Shown: positions 7,482 to 17,173, counted from the stretch's first letter. The stretch is 64,000 nucleotides of DNA from Mediterraneibacter hominis (GCF_014287475.1 NZ_JACOPF010000002.1:186001-250000), one strand, 5' to 3'. Notes: generated by a model not told the origin, from the sequence alone. A program made the numbers and translations.

Positions 7482-8996
7482 ATGAGAATCCAACACAACA
7501 TAGCGGCATTAAATTCATACCGCAATTTGACAAACAACAACAGCGCGGTATCTAAAAACTTAGAGAAGCTTTCATCCGGTTACAAAATCAACCGTGCAGG
7601 AGATGACGCGGCAGGGCTGGCGATCTCCGAAAAGATGAGAGCACAGATCACAGGTCTTGAGACAGCGCAGAAAAACGCGAACGACGGTATCTCCCTCGTA
7701 CAGACAGCAGAGGGCGCTCTGACAGAGGTACACTCTATGTTAAACCGTATGGTAGAACTGGCAGATCAGTCTGCGAACGGAACCTATCAGGACGAAGTAG
7801 ACCGTGAGAACCTGCAAAAAGAGATGCAGTCCTTGAAAGACGAGATCAACCGTATCTCTGAATCCACAAACTTCAACGGAATCAATCTGCTGGACGGCTC
7901 TCTGGCTGCAAAAGACGGAGCGGCGACAGTAAACACGACGTTTGGAAACACAGCGGCAGCAGTAACTGCATCAGGCGGAGCTGCATTCTCCCAGGAGATT
8001 ACGTTGAAGACGGCTGCTGCGGATAGTAATGAGCAGACTCTCAATGTGAAATACCTGGATAAGGACGGAAACGTACAGAATGCGACCGTTACCTTTACAG
8101 GCTCTACAACAGCGGCAGATAATGCTACTGCGGCAGCTAAGGCACTGGAGGAAGTATTTGGCGACGGATACAATGTGACTGCAAACGGTGGTAAGATTAC
8201 AATAACAGCTAAGAACAAAGGAGCAGACCAGACCCAGATCATCGGACTGGAGCAGTTGGACAAGGGAAATAAAGTTACAGCGACGATAGGCGCGGTGACA
8301 GCAGGAAAGGCAGATGTTTTTGAAGTAGACTTATCTAGTGTTTCAGTTACTACTGCAAAAGGAGAGTATCAGGAAAACATCATTGAGATCGACGGACAGA
8401 AGTTCCAGATTGTGGCGAGAGGAAGCAATCCAGATTTGGAGACAGGCGTGAAGGCGATTTATGTAGACCAGACATCCGGAAACTTTAACGAGGATTCTGT
8501 AAAGAACATCGCAGATCAGTTGAAGGAATACGGCATTGACGCGTCTGCGGACGGAAAAAAACTGAAGATCAGCAAGTCTACAGACGGATCAGCAAAAGGC
8601 GGGCTGACATTGCAGATTGGCGACACATCAGACGATTTCAACCAGCTTACAGTATCTGTCGGAGCGATGGACACGAATTCTCTCGGAATCGCGAACCTGG
8701 ACATCAGCACACAGGCAGGAGCGAAAGCGGCTGTAGATGTCATTAAAAATGCAATCAACATGGTATCTTCTACACGCGGTGATTTGGGCGCGATCCAGAA
8801 CCGTCTGGAACACACCATCAATAACTTAAGTGTGACAACAGAGAACATGACAGCAGCAGAAAGCCGTATCCGTGATGTAGACATGGCCGAGGAGATGATG
8901 GCTTACACGAAGAATAACATTCTGGTACAGTCCTCCCAGGCAATGCTTGCGCAGGCAAACCAGATTCCGCAGGGCGTTCTTCAGTTATTACAGTAA
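7482..8996 (+). CDS. Flagellin, copy 1
   Basis: Filament protein of 504 residues, exported by the flagellar type III apparatus. The N-terminal D0/D1 domain (MRIQHNIAALNSYRNLTNNN, residues 1 to about 150) and the C-terminal D1/D0 domain (about 405-504, ending in the usual coiled-coil tail) are intact. The central 160-390 region is the surface-exposed variable part. The first about 157 residues and the C-terminal third match copy 2 (58165-59688), while the centre differs. AAGGAGG lies eight bases before the ATG. Its SigD promoter has the suboptimal 14-base spacer, so in this sequence it may be the less active copy. Residues corresponding to the TLR5-contact helix read LNRMVELADQ. Confidence 0.97.
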   Translation: MRIQHNIAALNSYRNLTNNNSAVSKNLEKLSSGYKINRAGDDAAGLAISEKMRAQITGLETAQKNANDGISLVQTAEGALTEVHSMLNRMVELADQSANGTYQDEVDRENLQKEMQSLKDEINRISESTNFNGINLLDGSLAAKDGAATVNTTFGNTAAAVTASGGAAFSQEITLKTAAADSNEQTLNVKYLDKDGNVQNATVTFTGSTTAADNATAAAKALEEVFGDGYNVTANGGKITITAKNKGADQTQIIGLEQLDKGNKVTATIGAVTAGKADVFEVDLSSVSVTTAKGEYQENIIEIDGQKFQIVARGSNPDLETGVKAIYVDQTSGNFNEDSVKNIADQLKEYGIDASADGKKLKISKSTDGSAKGGLTLQIGDTSDDFNQLTVSVGAMDTNSLGIANLDISTQAGAKAAVDVIKNAINMVSSTRGDLGAIQNRLEHTINNLSVTTENMTAAESRIRDVDMAEEMMAYTKNNILVQSSQAMLAQANQIPQGVLQLLQ

Positions 8997-9049
8997 GGCA
9001 GCGTGAAAACAGCAGGATAGAAGCTGCATAAAACATATCTGAATCAAAG

Positions 9050-9122
9050 GAGGGCGAAGCTTTCGCCCTCTTAATAAGAAAAAACAGGAGAAATCTTTAT
9101 CTTGGATTTCTCCTGTTTTTTC
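9050..9122 (+). terminator. Double terminator after flagellin 1, shared with convergent cheB
   Basis: First hairpin: GAGGGCGAA, loop GCT, TTCGCCCTC (9050-9070). Second and stronger: AACAGGAGAAATC and GATTTCTCCTGTT arms at about 9083-9117, flanked by A-run and T-run, so it should work on both strands for flagellin 1 and for the minus-strand che operon. Confidence 0.85.
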
Positions 9123-9159
9123 TTGTATGGAGCTGATTCATTTTGCTTTACAATCCTGC

Positions 9160-10302
9160 TTAATTTAAGGTATTTAGATGGGAGATTAAAAGATCTGCTA
9201 TTCTGGAGCAGGGGGCCTGTTTGCAGACAGCTCCCAGCTTGTAGGCCTCCATTGGCATCCCATAGACAACGCAGGAAGATTTATCCTGTCCGATTGTATA
9301 GGCGCCGTTCTGACGCATAGCCAGAAGCCCTTTCGCTCCGTCTCCTCCCATGCCGGTAAGAATAATGCCCACTTTAGTGCCCTTCACATTGTCAGCGACA
9401 GAGTCAAACAGGACGTCGACAGAGGGGCGGTGTCCGTTTACCTTTTCTCCGGGGGCACATTTTACGTAGTAGTAAATTCCATTTTTCACTACCTGCATAT
9501 GAGTACTTCCACCTGGGGCGATAAGAACCCTCCCTTGACGGATTATATCGCCGTCTTCTGCTTCCTTGACTTCCATCTGACAGAGCCGATCTAGCCGCTG
9601 GGCGTACATCTGAGTAAATCCCTCCGGCATATGCTGTGTAACAACAATTCCGGGGATATCAGCCGGCAGGCGTTTTAAGACTTCTAAGGTGGCTTCTGTG
9701 CCCCCGGTAGACGCGCCTATAGCGATAACTGTGTCCTTAAGCTTTAGAGAGGACGGAGAGGATAATTTTAAAGCTGCGGGAGAGGCAGAACACCTTGTCG
9801 GAGCAGCGCTGTACTCTGATGTAATTCTCGGAAGCACAGAACCGACAGAGGGTGAAACTGTGGAATCTAAGGATTTTTTTAATCTGGGAGGTACCTTAAC
9901 AGAAGCAGAAACAGCCATAATCAATTTTGCGGCAAGATTCTGGACAAATGTCTCTGCAGTATAATTTTTGGACATATCTGGTTTCTTAACGAAATCTACC
10001 GCTCCATAAGAAAGCGCGTCAAACACATTGACATTTAATGAAGATACGAGAATAACAGGGATTGGATGACTGGGAATGAGTTTTTTTAAAAAGTCGATTC
10101 CGTTCATACCTGGCATTTCTACGTCAAGAGAGATGACGTCGGGCTGTAAATCAGATATTTTTTTGAAAGCGTCATAAGCATTCATGGAATATCCAAGCAC
10201 CTGGATACGGGGGTTGATTTTCGGTAATTGTATACTTAAAAATCGACAAAAAACTAAAGAATCGTCTACGATAAGTAATCGAATAGCAGTATTTTTATGC
10301 AT
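9160..10302 (-). CDS. cheB: Chemotaxis response regulator / protein-glutamate methylesterase CheB
   Basis: Removes methyl groups from, and can deamidate, chemoreceptors to reset adaptation. From the chosen start (residue 1 at 10302) there is a receiver domain (1-115) with acceptor Asp60 in SLDVEMPGMNG. A variable linker follows, then the methylesterase domain with catalytic Ser198 (IGASTGG), His224 (TQHMPEG) and Asp321 (GMGGDGA). A longer frame running back into cheR exists, but the start at 10302 fits the receiver domain and follows a weak GAAGGGAA. Last gene of the minus-strand cheA-cheW-cheR-cheB operon. Length (380) is normal. Confidence 0.95.
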   Translation of the reverse strand: MHKNTAIRLLIVDDSLVFCRFLSIQLPKINPRIQVLGYSMNAYDAFKKISDLQPDVISLDVEMPGMNGIDFLKKLIPSHPIPVILVSSLNVNVFDALSYGAVDFVKKPDMSKNYTAETFVQNLAAKLIMAVSASVKVPPRLKKSLDSTVSPSVGSVLPRITSEYSAAPTRCSASPAALKLSSPSSLKLKDTVIAIGASTGGTEATLEVLKRLPADIPGIVVTQHMPEGFTQMYAQRLDRLCQMEVKEAEDGDIIRQGRVLIAPGGSTHMQVVKNGIYYYVKCAPGEKVNGHRPSVDVLFDSVADNVKGTKVGIILTGMGGDGAKGLLAMRQNGAYTIGQDKSSCVVYGMPMEAYKLGAVCKQAPCSRIADLLISHLNTLN

Positions 10303-10339
10303 GAAACAAGACTTCCCTTCTATAGTATCATATATTTCT

Positions 10340-11155
10340 TTATAAAGGCTTACGGTATATCGCCGGCTGGACATACTCATAAGGGGTTACAGCACGATCT
10401 AAGGACTCCGAATGTCCGATTAAAAGATACGCGCCGGGTGAAGAAGCATCGTAAAAACGCCTTACCAACGCCTCTTTGGTTTTCTGGTCAAAATAAATCA
10501 TTACATTCCGGCAGAATATCACATCAAATTTTAAACGGAAGCGAATAGGATCCATCAAGTTGAAGGTACGGAAAATTACATTCTCTTTTAGTACGGGAGA
10601 CACAGTATAAATATCCTTTTCCCGCATAGGACAAAAATATTTCCGGATCCATCCGGCAGGAAGCCTGCTTAAAGCTTCTTTATCATATATCCCATTTTTC
10701 GCCGCGTTCAGCACGTTCTGGGAAATATCTGTGGCAAGAATACGTGTGTCCCACATAGAAGCCCTCGAACCAAAATATTCTTTTAACAGAATAGAAAGCG
10801 TATAAGGCTCCTCCCCCGTGGAGCAGCCCGCACTCCAGATACTTAAAATACGATCAGACTTCTTCTTTTCCAGATATGGAAGTATTACTTTCTGAAAATA
10901 AGTAAAATGCGTTTCCTCCCGCATGAAAAAGGTATAGTTTGTAGTCAGCCGGTTCAGCAGGATCTGGATATCTTCCGTTTTTTTCTGCTGTATAATGCAG
11001 TCAACATACTCTTTGAACGACGAAAATCCCATCGCGGTGACTGTATTAGAAAGCCTTCCTACAATCAGCTGTTTCTTTTTACTGAGATCAATTCCGTAAT
11101 TTGCTTTCATAAAAGCTGCGAGACGATGAAAATCTTCATTTGTCAGTGTCAGCAT
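10340..11155 (-). CDS. cheR: Chemoreceptor glutamate methyltransferase CheR
   Basis: SAM-dependent methyltransferase that methylates chemoreceptor glutamates. It has the N-terminal helical CheR domain, then the SAM-binding motif (IWSAGCSTGEEPYTL), the VIFCRNVMIYFD motif and the C-terminal LIGHSESL motif typical of the family. It is 271 residues, full length. Its Shine-Dalgarno lies in a G6 run (C6 on the plus strand, 11165-11170). It sits between cheW and cheB, so methylation and demethylation are co-expressed. Confidence 0.95.
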   Translation of the reverse strand: MLTLTNEDFHRLAAFMKANYGIDLSKKKQLIVGRLSNTVTAMGFSSFKEYVDCIIQQKKTEDIQILLNRLTTNYTFFMREETHFTYFQKVILPYLEKKKSDRILSIWSAGCSTGEEPYTLSILLKEYFGSRASMWDTRILATDISQNVLNAAKNGIYDKEALSRLPAGWIRKYFCPMREKDIYTVSPVLKENVIFRTFNLMDPIRFRLKFDVIFCRNVMIYFDQKTKEALVRRFYDASSPGAYLLIGHSESLDRAVTPYEYVQPAIYRKPL

Positions 11156-11176
11156 GAAAAGTAGCCCCCCTGTATA

Positions 11177-11677
11177 CTATGGTTCAGTTAAAGCGTTACA
11201 GTCCAGTAGAAGTACTACCTTTCCCTCCTCCGTAGCGATCATGGAGGTGGCGAGCTTCTGGCGGTTTTCTAAAGGAATAGGAGAAGCGGCGGCAGTATCG
11301 ACAGTCAGTACCTGCGAGACAGAATCAACACCGATACCGATACGATCGGCGCCGATATCCAGTATAATAATACAGGTGGAGGAGGTATACTCCTGGAAAG
11401 GCTTGCCCAGACGTAAACGGACGTCGATAATCGGGAGGATCTGTCCCCTAAGGTTGATAATTCCCCGCACATAGTCTGGAACCAGAGGCAGAGAACGTAT
11501 ATTATGGTTGGTAATAATTTCAATTACCTGATCTGTCGGTACGCCGAAAGTAAGCCCCCCTGATACAAACGTTAAAAAACGAGCTGTACTGGCGGATTCA
11601 GACGGTGAAGAAGTCTCGGCTTCTTCACTGCCCTCAATAAGCTCCTGGGGCGTTAATGCATGAGTTGTATCTGTCAT
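11177..11677 (-). CDS. cheW: Chemotaxis coupling protein CheW
   Basis: Adaptor linking chemoreceptors to the CheA kinase. The CheW fold is seen from about residue 30: RFLTFVSGGLTFGVPTDQV, then LPLVPDYVRGIINLRGQILPIIDVRLRLG, ending with the VLLLDCNALT strand. I start at 11677 (166 residues) because GGAGGG is eight bases away; an ATG two codons earlier is too close to it. It lies 24 bases downstream of cheA and is translated from the same mRNA. Confidence 0.95.
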   Translation of the reverse strand: MTDTTHALTPQELIEGSEEAETSSPSESASTARFLTFVSGGLTFGVPTDQVIEIITNHNIRSLPLVPDYVRGIINLRGQILPIIDVRLRLGKPFQEYTSSTCIIILDIGADRIGIGVDSVSQVLTVDTAAASPIPLENRQKLATSMIATEEGKVVLLLDCNALTEP

Positions 11678-11701
11678 AATCATTTCCCTCCAAATGAAAA
11701 T

Positions 11702-13756
11702 TTAGTAAGTGTTTTTAACAGCAGAGTAGATACTCGCAATATCCAGAATGATACTGATATTCCCGTCGCCGAGAATGGTACATCCGCTGACACCATAATT
11801 TTTAATTGAAAAATTGTTCAGATAACCGGGCAGCGGCTTGACGACAACCTGCTGTTCGCCCAAAAGCTGGTCTACAAACAGACAGTATGAAATATCATTT
11901 GCCTCTACCCACATAAGAATACCGTCGTCGATTTCCGTACACACATTGTCATAAATACCATATAGATCATGGAGACGGACGACCGGATAAAATTCATCCA
12001 TACACCGGATGATTTCATGTCCGCTGTCATCAAAGATAATGCTGTCGCGAGAAGCCTTAAAAGACTGCCGGATATTGGAAATAGGCACTGTATAGACAGA
12101 GTTTCCCACGGAAATTTCCATGCCGTCGACGATCGCGAGGGTAAGCGGAATTTTTAAAGTCGTACAGGTCCCCTCTCCTTCTTCACTCGAGATGGAGACA
12201 ACACCTCCTATTGCCTCTATATTCTTTTTCACCACGTCCATTCCTACGCCTCTGCCGGAATATTCGGTGACTTCATTATTTGTGGAAAAACCTGGTTCCA
12301 TTAATAGAGACAGAATTTCCTTTTTCGTGTATTCTTCAGCCGGTTTGGAAAGGAAATTATTTCTCTGGGCTTTTTCTAACACTTTTTGCGGATTGACCCC
12401 TTGTCCGTCGTCTTTGACAGAAATGATAATTTCATTTCCGGTGTGAACGGCGGAAAGTATAATTTCACCCTGTGGATTTTTGCCGGCGGCGATACGCTCC
12501 TCGCGTGTAGCCTCTATTCCATGATCCATGGAATTACGCACGATATGCATAATCGGATCGCTGATACTGTCCACAATGGACTTATCAAGCTCTGTATCTT
12601 CTCCGATCAGAGTAAGGCGCACGTCCTTATCTAACGTTTTTTTCATATCTCGGACAATACGGTTCATTTTCTGGAATACGCCGGAAACAGGAACCATACG
12701 CAGAGACATGGAAATATCCTGCAAATCATCGGTCAGCTTACGAAGCTGACGTGCGGATTTCATAAAATTATCCAGCTTTAAGCCCTTCAAATCAGGAGAA
12801 GAAGTCACCATAGACTCTGTGATGACGATTTCCCCGACCAGCGCCATCAGACTATCCAGCTTTGCAAGATTGACACTGATTAGATTCTGCTTGCCGGCAG
12901 TATGTACGGCGGCATTTTTAGGAGAGGGCGTGTCTGCCTGCTTCTGTGTGCCTGCTTCGTTTTGCTGAACGGCAGAAGAGCCCGGGGAAGCCTCCTCCTC
13001 GTGTTTTTCAATCAGCTCATAGGAATGTACATTATTGCTTCCGGCAATCAAAAGAGAGGCTTTTTCTGCCTCCTCTTTGCTGGAAAAGCCAATAAAAAAA
13101 CCATCGTTTATGATAGACTGAGAAGTGCCGGAATCCGTTTCAATATCCTGGGGAGAATAAGTAAAAGTATATCCGTTTTCCTTCAGCGCGGTTACAAGCA
13201 TAAAGGCACGCAGATTTTCCATCCCGCAGCCCTCGTCAAAAAAAAGCCGGATGCAGTATGCGGCCTCCGGAGACGTAAAAGGAGGAGTGTCGGTATTTTT
13301 TAGCTCCTCTGCCGCTTTTGCCTCACCTTGTGCGGCATTGCCGGAATTACTGATTTTATTCAAAAAGTTGTTTATTTCCTGTATAAAACTGTCGATATTA
13401 ACACTAAGAGGCTCGTTATTTTCTACTTTTTCGACCTCCTCCCGAAGACGGTCCTCCGACTTAAACATCAGGTTAAACAGCTCTCCCTTTTGCTGGGGAT
13501 TCAGAGAAGAGGTACCGTTCTCACGTATATAAAAAAATAAATCTTCAATATGATGGGCGATCTCCATTAAAGAATTAAATTCCAGCATAGCGGAAGAACC
13601 CTTGATTGTATGCATACTGCGGAAGATTTCGTTTACATCATCTTCTGTAAAATCTCCGTTTTTTTCCGCATTGATTAAAAGTTCATCTAATTGTTCAAGA
13701 AGTGAATTGGTTTCAAACAGATAGGTATCGAGTAAGCTGTCTGTTACATTATCCAT
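11702..13756 (-). CDS. cheA: Chemotaxis histidine kinase CheA
   Basis: Central kinase of chemotaxis. Domain order over 684 residues: HPt domain with phospho-acceptor His49 (MHTIKGSS), a CheY/CheB-binding middle (about 160-245), a dimerisation helix pair (NLISVNLAKLDSLMALVGE), the ATP-binding domain with N-box (MHIVRNSMDHGIE), G1 (VKDDGQGVN) and G2 (GRGVGMDVVKKNI), then the CheW-like regulatory domain. It autophosphorylates and passes phosphate to CheY (29315), CheB and probably CheV. First gene of the minus-strand che operon. The 134-base divergent gap 13757-13890 must hold its promoter, but I see no clear consensus there. Confidence 0.96.
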   Translation of the reverse strand: MDNVTDSLLDTYLFETNSLLEQLDELLINAEKNGDFTEDDVNEIFRSMHTIKGSSAMLEFNSLMEIAHHIEDLFFYIRENGTSSLNPQQKGELFNLMFKSEDRLREEVEKVENNEPLSVNIDSFIQEINNFLNKISNSGNAAQGEAKAAEELKNTDTPPFTSPEAAYCIRLFFDEGCGMENLRAFMLVTALKENGYTFTYSPQDIETDSGTSQSIINDGFFIGFSSKEEAEKASLLIAGSNNVHSYELIEKHEEEASPGSSAVQQNEAGTQKQADTPSPKNAAVHTAGKQNLISVNLAKLDSLMALVGEIVITESMVTSSPDLKGLKLDNFMKSARQLRKLTDDLQDISMSLRMVPVSGVFQKMNRIVRDMKKTLDKDVRLTLIGEDTELDKSIVDSISDPIMHIVRNSMDHGIEATREERIAAGKNPQGEIILSAVHTGNEIIISVKDDGQGVNPQKVLEKAQRNNFLSKPAEEYTKKEILSLLMEPGFSTNNEVTEYSGRGVGMDVVKKNIEAIGGVVSISSEEGEGTCTTLKIPLTLAIVDGMEISVGNSVYTVPISNIRQSFKASRDSIIFDDSGHEIIRCMDEFYPVVRLHDLYGIYDNVCTEIDDGILMWVEANDISYCLFVDQLLGEQQVVVKPLPGYLNNFSIKNYGVSGCTILGDGNISIILDIASIYSAVKNTY

Positions 13757-13890
13757 AATATAAACACCGCCTTTTAATGAAATTCTATAGATTGTTTTTT
13801 ATTTAAATATGTGAAAAGTCAAAATAAAAATATATCCATTGTTTTATATTTCGACAGAAAAATAGAAAAAATAATTACGGGAGATAAAAA

Positions 13891-15327
13891 ATGGCAAATA
13901 TTTTAAAAGTTACAACACCGGTAGGGGGATATGACAATTCAAATCACGTACGTGTAAATCCTGAAATGCAGAATCCCGTCCATGTACAGGGGCCTGTAAA
14001 CACAGAAAAGGTAGTGCGGCCGGACGCCCGCAGCGACAGCGCGTCGCAGGAGAACAAGGAGACACTGCAGTTTAAATATGAGACAAATTTTGACAATTTC
14101 ATAAGACAGCTCAAAAACAGTCCGGTGCTTGCACAGGAATTGTCCAAATTATTCAAGGAATACCAGGCGTTGCTGACAGAGCCGGGGGCCGGAAGAACAT
14201 TTGTCGGGGAAGCGGCGCAGCTCCTCTCTATGATGGAGATAGACACTGGGAACATCTCGGGATTTATGAAGGATCAGAGTATGTCGGCAGTGCGGTACAC
14301 GGGCTCCTTTTTTGAAGTGCTGCGTCATATTATGGGGCAGACAGAGTCCGTCGAATTAAAAAACAGTATTTTGAACTTTCTGAAGCGCTATACAGATATG
14401 GCGGAAACCCCGTATATTTTAAAAGACATACAAAGGAGTATAAAAGAAATTTTACAGCGAATGTATCCCCAGCAGAGAAGTCAGGCGGAGCAGATGGAAA
14501 AGGGATTAAAATATAGTGCGGACTCTGAACAGAACGCTTCTGGCAACTTAAAGACACTGAAATCATCGCTGCTTCCGTTTTTGAACGGATATATATCGGA
14601 TACACATGACAGAGGAATACTCAGGGATATGACGGCGCGTCTGGCGGAGCTGACAGCAAGGTACGAGAACGGACAGAGGGACGGGGTGCTGCAGGCATTT
14701 GAAAAATTACAGGATTTCCAGATTTTTCAGAAGTATTTTAAGAATTTCGACAGCGCGAAATTATTTGACATACTGGCGAATACAGAGTTTGAACGTGCGT
14801 CTAAAAGAAATAAGCAGATGGATAAGCTGACAGAATTGATTTGCCGCGGAGCGCTGGGAGAAGCGGGAACAGAAAATACGCGGGTGTTCCAGGGGATTCT
14901 AAGGGCGCTGCTTTTAAACGAAAGCGTATATATGCCGGTGCTTCACCTGCTTCTGCCTATGCAGGCAGAGGGGCGGCTTATGTTTTCGGAGATGTGGATC
15001 GATCCGGACGCGCAGAGGGAAGAACAAAAAGAAAGAGGGACAAAAGAACGGCTGATAAAGGGACTGGTGAAGTTTGACATTCAGGATGTAGGCTTTTTTG
15101 ATCTGTTCTTTTTATATAACGACGAGAAGATTACGCTGCAGTTGAATCTGCCCGACAGCTTAAGAGAGAATACCGGAAAAATCGAGGGAGATATACGGAA
15201 AATTTTGAAAGAGCACTCGCTGGAGACGGAGGAATTTGTGTTGGGAAGCAGCCGGGTTTCGATTCCTCTTACGGAAGCTTTCCCAAATCTGAAAGAAAGG
15301 AAGAACTCAATCAATGTCAGCATTTGA
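13891..15327 (+). CDS. FliK-like / YlqG-like flagellar-associated protein of unknown role
   Basis: A 478-residue soluble, helix-rich protein that I do not recognise firmly. The C-terminal third (about 390-470) has the beta-rich layout of FliK-type C-terminal domains (VKFDIQDVGFFDLFFLY ... ITLQLNLPDSL). It overlaps by 14 bases a stand-alone FlhB C-domain gene. The same pairing exists as ylqG-ylqH in Bacillus. FlhB C-domains read FliK during the switch from hook to filament export, so a second FliK/FlhB-like pair could tune export. The genuine fliK of the main operon is at 23319. The weak GGGAGA before the ATG supports this start. Confidence 0.6.
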   Translation: MANILKVTTPVGGYDNSNHVRVNPEMQNPVHVQGPVNTEKVVRPDARSDSASQENKETLQFKYETNFDNFIRQLKNSPVLAQELSKLFKEYQALLTEPGAGRTFVGEAAQLLSMMEIDTGNISGFMKDQSMSAVRYTGSFFEVLRHIMGQTESVELKNSILNFLKRYTDMAETPYILKDIQRSIKEILQRMYPQQRSQAEQMEKGLKYSADSEQNASGNLKTLKSSLLPFLNGYISDTHDRGILRDMTARLAELTARYENGQRDGVLQAFEKLQDFQIFQKYFKNFDSAKLFDILANTEFERASKRNKQMDKLTELICRGALGEAGTENTRVFQGILRALLLNESVYMPVLHLLLPMQAEGRLMFSEMWIDPDAQREEQKERGTKERLIKGLVKFDIQDVGFFDLFFLYNDEKITLQLNLPDSLRENTGKIEGDIRKILKEHSLETEEFVLGSSRVSIPLTEAFPNLKERKNSINVSI

Positions 15328-15646
15328 TAATATATTAAACCAGAAAGCGGCCGCGCTTTCTTATGATGAAGAGGGGCAGGCGGCGCCTGTGATTGTTGCT
15401 TCAGGTTCAGGATATACGGCACAGAAGATCATTGAAACTGCCAGGGAAAGCGGAGTTCCGGTCTATGAAGACAATTCACTGGCAACCGTTCTGACGCAGT
15501 TGGAGCTGGGAGCAGAGATACCACAGGAGCTGTACGCGGCGATTGTGGAGATATACGTATATTTTTTGAAATATGGGAAAAACGGGCCGGTAAAAGAAGA
15601 AACGGTAGAAGAAGCAAAAGTGGAAACAGAAAAAAGAAGCGGTTAA
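15314..15646 (+). CDS. Stand-alone FlhB C-terminal-domain protein (YlqH/FhlB-like)
   Basis: A 110-residue protein matching only the cytoplasmic C-terminal domain of FlhB: ALSYDEEGQAAPVIVASGSG, then VPVYEDNSLATVLTQLELGA and IPQELYAAIVEIYVYFL. It lacks membrane helices and lacks the NPTH self-cleavage motif; the equivalent position reads AAALSYD. The full-length FlhB with NPTH is at 33493. It overlaps the preceding gene by 14 bases, so translation is coupled. It may bind FliK-type proteins or cargo. Confidence 0.85.
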   Translation: MSAFDNILNQKAAALSYDEEGQAAPVIVASGSGYTAQKIIETARESGVPVYEDNSLATVLTQLELGAEIPQELYAAIVEIYVYFLKYGKNGPVKEETVEEAKVETEKRSG

Positions 15647-15671
15647 TCATGACAGATTAACCGCTTCTTTT
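15632..15671 (+). terminator. Bidirectional terminator between ylqH-like gene and chemoreceptor
   Basis: AAGAAGCGGTTAATC pairs with GATTAACCGCTTCTT around ATGACA, with A-run before and TTTT after. The left arm contains the stop codon of the plus-strand gene, and the convergent chemoreceptor gene ends at 15716. Confidence 0.88.
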
Positions 15672-15715
15672 GTGAGTATGCCGCTGATAAACAGCGGATG
15701 TTATAAATAGAAGCC

Positions 15716-17068
15716 TTAATATTTGTCGCCAATGCCCGCAAAAGCAACCGGGGAGGACGGTTCTGTCTGTGCAGAGAGGGAGGCATCAGCGACAGCGCCG
15801 GCTTCTTTTTCATATTCATTCGTCTGACGGAAGGTAAAGCCGGAAAGAACATTTTTAAGCAGGCTCGCCTGTCCGGAGAGCTCTTCGCTTGCGGCCGCGC
15901 TCTGCTGTGCTGTAGCAGAATTGGTCTGTACGACGCTGGAAATCTGATCGACCCCTGTAGTAACCTGTGCCACCGCGTCTGCCTGTGCCTTTGCTGTATC
16001 GGAAATGGAGCTGATCTGATCCACTACGAGCTGCGCATTTGCTACAACCTTATTCATAGATTCTGCGGTTTCATCGGCAATCTTTGTCCCTTTTTCTACC
16101 GCAGAAATCGCGTTCTGAATCATTACCGTTGTATCCTGTGCGGCGTCCTGACTCTTGCCGGCAAGATTACGGACCTCCTCTGCCACAACGGCAAAACCTT
16201 TTCCGGCAGAACCCGCGCGGGCGGCTTCCACTGCGGCGTTGAGGGCCAGGATATTGGTCTGGAAAGCAATATCTTCGATTGTTTTAATGATTTTGTGAAT
16301 CTGTGTAGCTGATTCTTTGATTTCAGCCATCGCGTTTGTCATTTCACTCATATGCAGATTACTGTCCATCATATCATTGCCGACACTGTGAGCGAGGCTG
16401 CTGGCGGTAGCGGCGTTGGCAGCGGACTCTTTAATCTGAGAAGAAATATCGTTAATGGTAGCGGCAAGCTGCTCGATTGAGCTTGCCTGCTCTGTCGCTC
16501 CCTGTGATAAAGCCTGCGCGCCGGTGGAAACCTGCTCTGCCCCTGCGTCTACCTGATTAGAAGATTCCTGAATCTGGTGCAGTGTGGAATTCATACGAAA
16601 ACAAATCTTCCGCATGGATTCCAGAAGAGGGGCAAACCCATTTACATAGATGCTGCGACATTCTGAACAGACAGAAAAATCCCCTTCACTCATAGCAGAA
16701 AGAATACGGGTTTCATCCTGGATAATCGTACGAAGCGTCCGGATGATATGCTTTGTATTTTTGACAAGCTTACCTACCTCTGCGTTGACGTCCTCTGCGG
16801 GTAATGGGCTGTCCAGATCCCCTTCAGAAAGCGCCTGCAACCGCTGCGCACATTCTTCCAGAGGTTCAAAAAGCCGTTTGCGGGTCATACGGGTGAATAC
16901 AAACGGCAAAATAAAAGAGAGCAAAAGTACGAGTATTTCAATGCCGGCAAGCACGGGGGAGGAAGAAAGATTGGTGAAAATGCCAATAGCAGCCGCGATC
17001 CATGCAAGCAGAGTAAGTGAAAAACAAGCGAGTTGAAGTTGCCTTTTTAAAGTTTTGTTCTGATCCAT
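15716..17068 (-). CDS. Methyl-accepting chemotaxis protein without an extracellular sensor domain
   Basis: A 450-residue receptor. Two membrane helices (about 9-31 and 39-60) are separated by only a few residues, so there is no outside ligand domain. A HAMP-like segment (about 60-110) follows, then a short cysteine-containing linker (SVCSECRSI). The signalling coiled coil carries the conserved tip [19 protein letters not shown] and [16 protein letters not shown]. It probably senses a cytoplasmic, membrane or redox signal. It is divergent from flgB and convergent with the ylqH-like gene. AAGGAG precedes the ATG. Confidence 0.93.
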   Translation of the reverse strand: MDQNKTLKRQLQLACFSLTLLAWIAAAIGIFTNLSSSPVLAGIEILVLLLSFILPFVFTRMTRKRLFEPLEECAQRLQALSEGDLDSPLPAEDVNAEVGKLVKNTKHIIRTLRTIIQDETRILSAMSEGDFSVCSECRSIYVNGFAPLLESMRKICFRMNSTLHQIQESSNQVDAGAEQVSTGAQALSQGATEQASSIEQLAATINDISSQIKESAANAATASSLAHSVGNDMMDSNLHMSEMTNAMAEIKESATQIHKIIKTIEDIAFQTNILALNAAVEAARAGSAGKGFAVVAEEVRNLAGKSQDAAQDTTVMIQNAISAVEKGTKIADETAESMNKVVANAQLVVDQISSISDTAKAQADAVAQVTTGVDQISSVVQTNSATAQQSAAASEELSGQASLLKNVLSGFTFRQTNEYEKEAGAVADASLSAQTEPSSPVAFAGIGDKY

Positions 17069-17146
17069 ATCTATATCTCCTTATCTCCTTATATAATTTT
17101 TTCCTGTAAATTCTGGTTTTAGCAGGAAATAACCTATACGAGATAA

Positions 17147-17173
17147 ATTTCGGCAGAAACATAAAAAAAATAA
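17147..17173 (-). promoter_or_regulatory. Candidate SigD promoter of the short chemoreceptor
   Basis: On the minus strand GCCGAAAT (17147-17154, seven of eight to GCCGATAT) lies 11 bases after TTATTTTT (17166-17173, a poor match to TAAAGTTT). It is about 80 bases upstream of the receptor start. The strong -10 and weak -35 make it only a candidate. Confidence 0.4.

Noticed and set aside
11165..11170. C6 run before cheR as a further contingency tract
   Set aside because: It is the Shine-Dalgarno (G6 on the coding strand) and is only six long, as are other unremarkable G6/C6 runs in the window.
13757..13890. Promoters for cheA (minus) and the FliK-like gene (plus) in the divergent gap
   Set aside because: The gap is very AT-rich and several weak -10-like words occur, but none has a convincing partner box.
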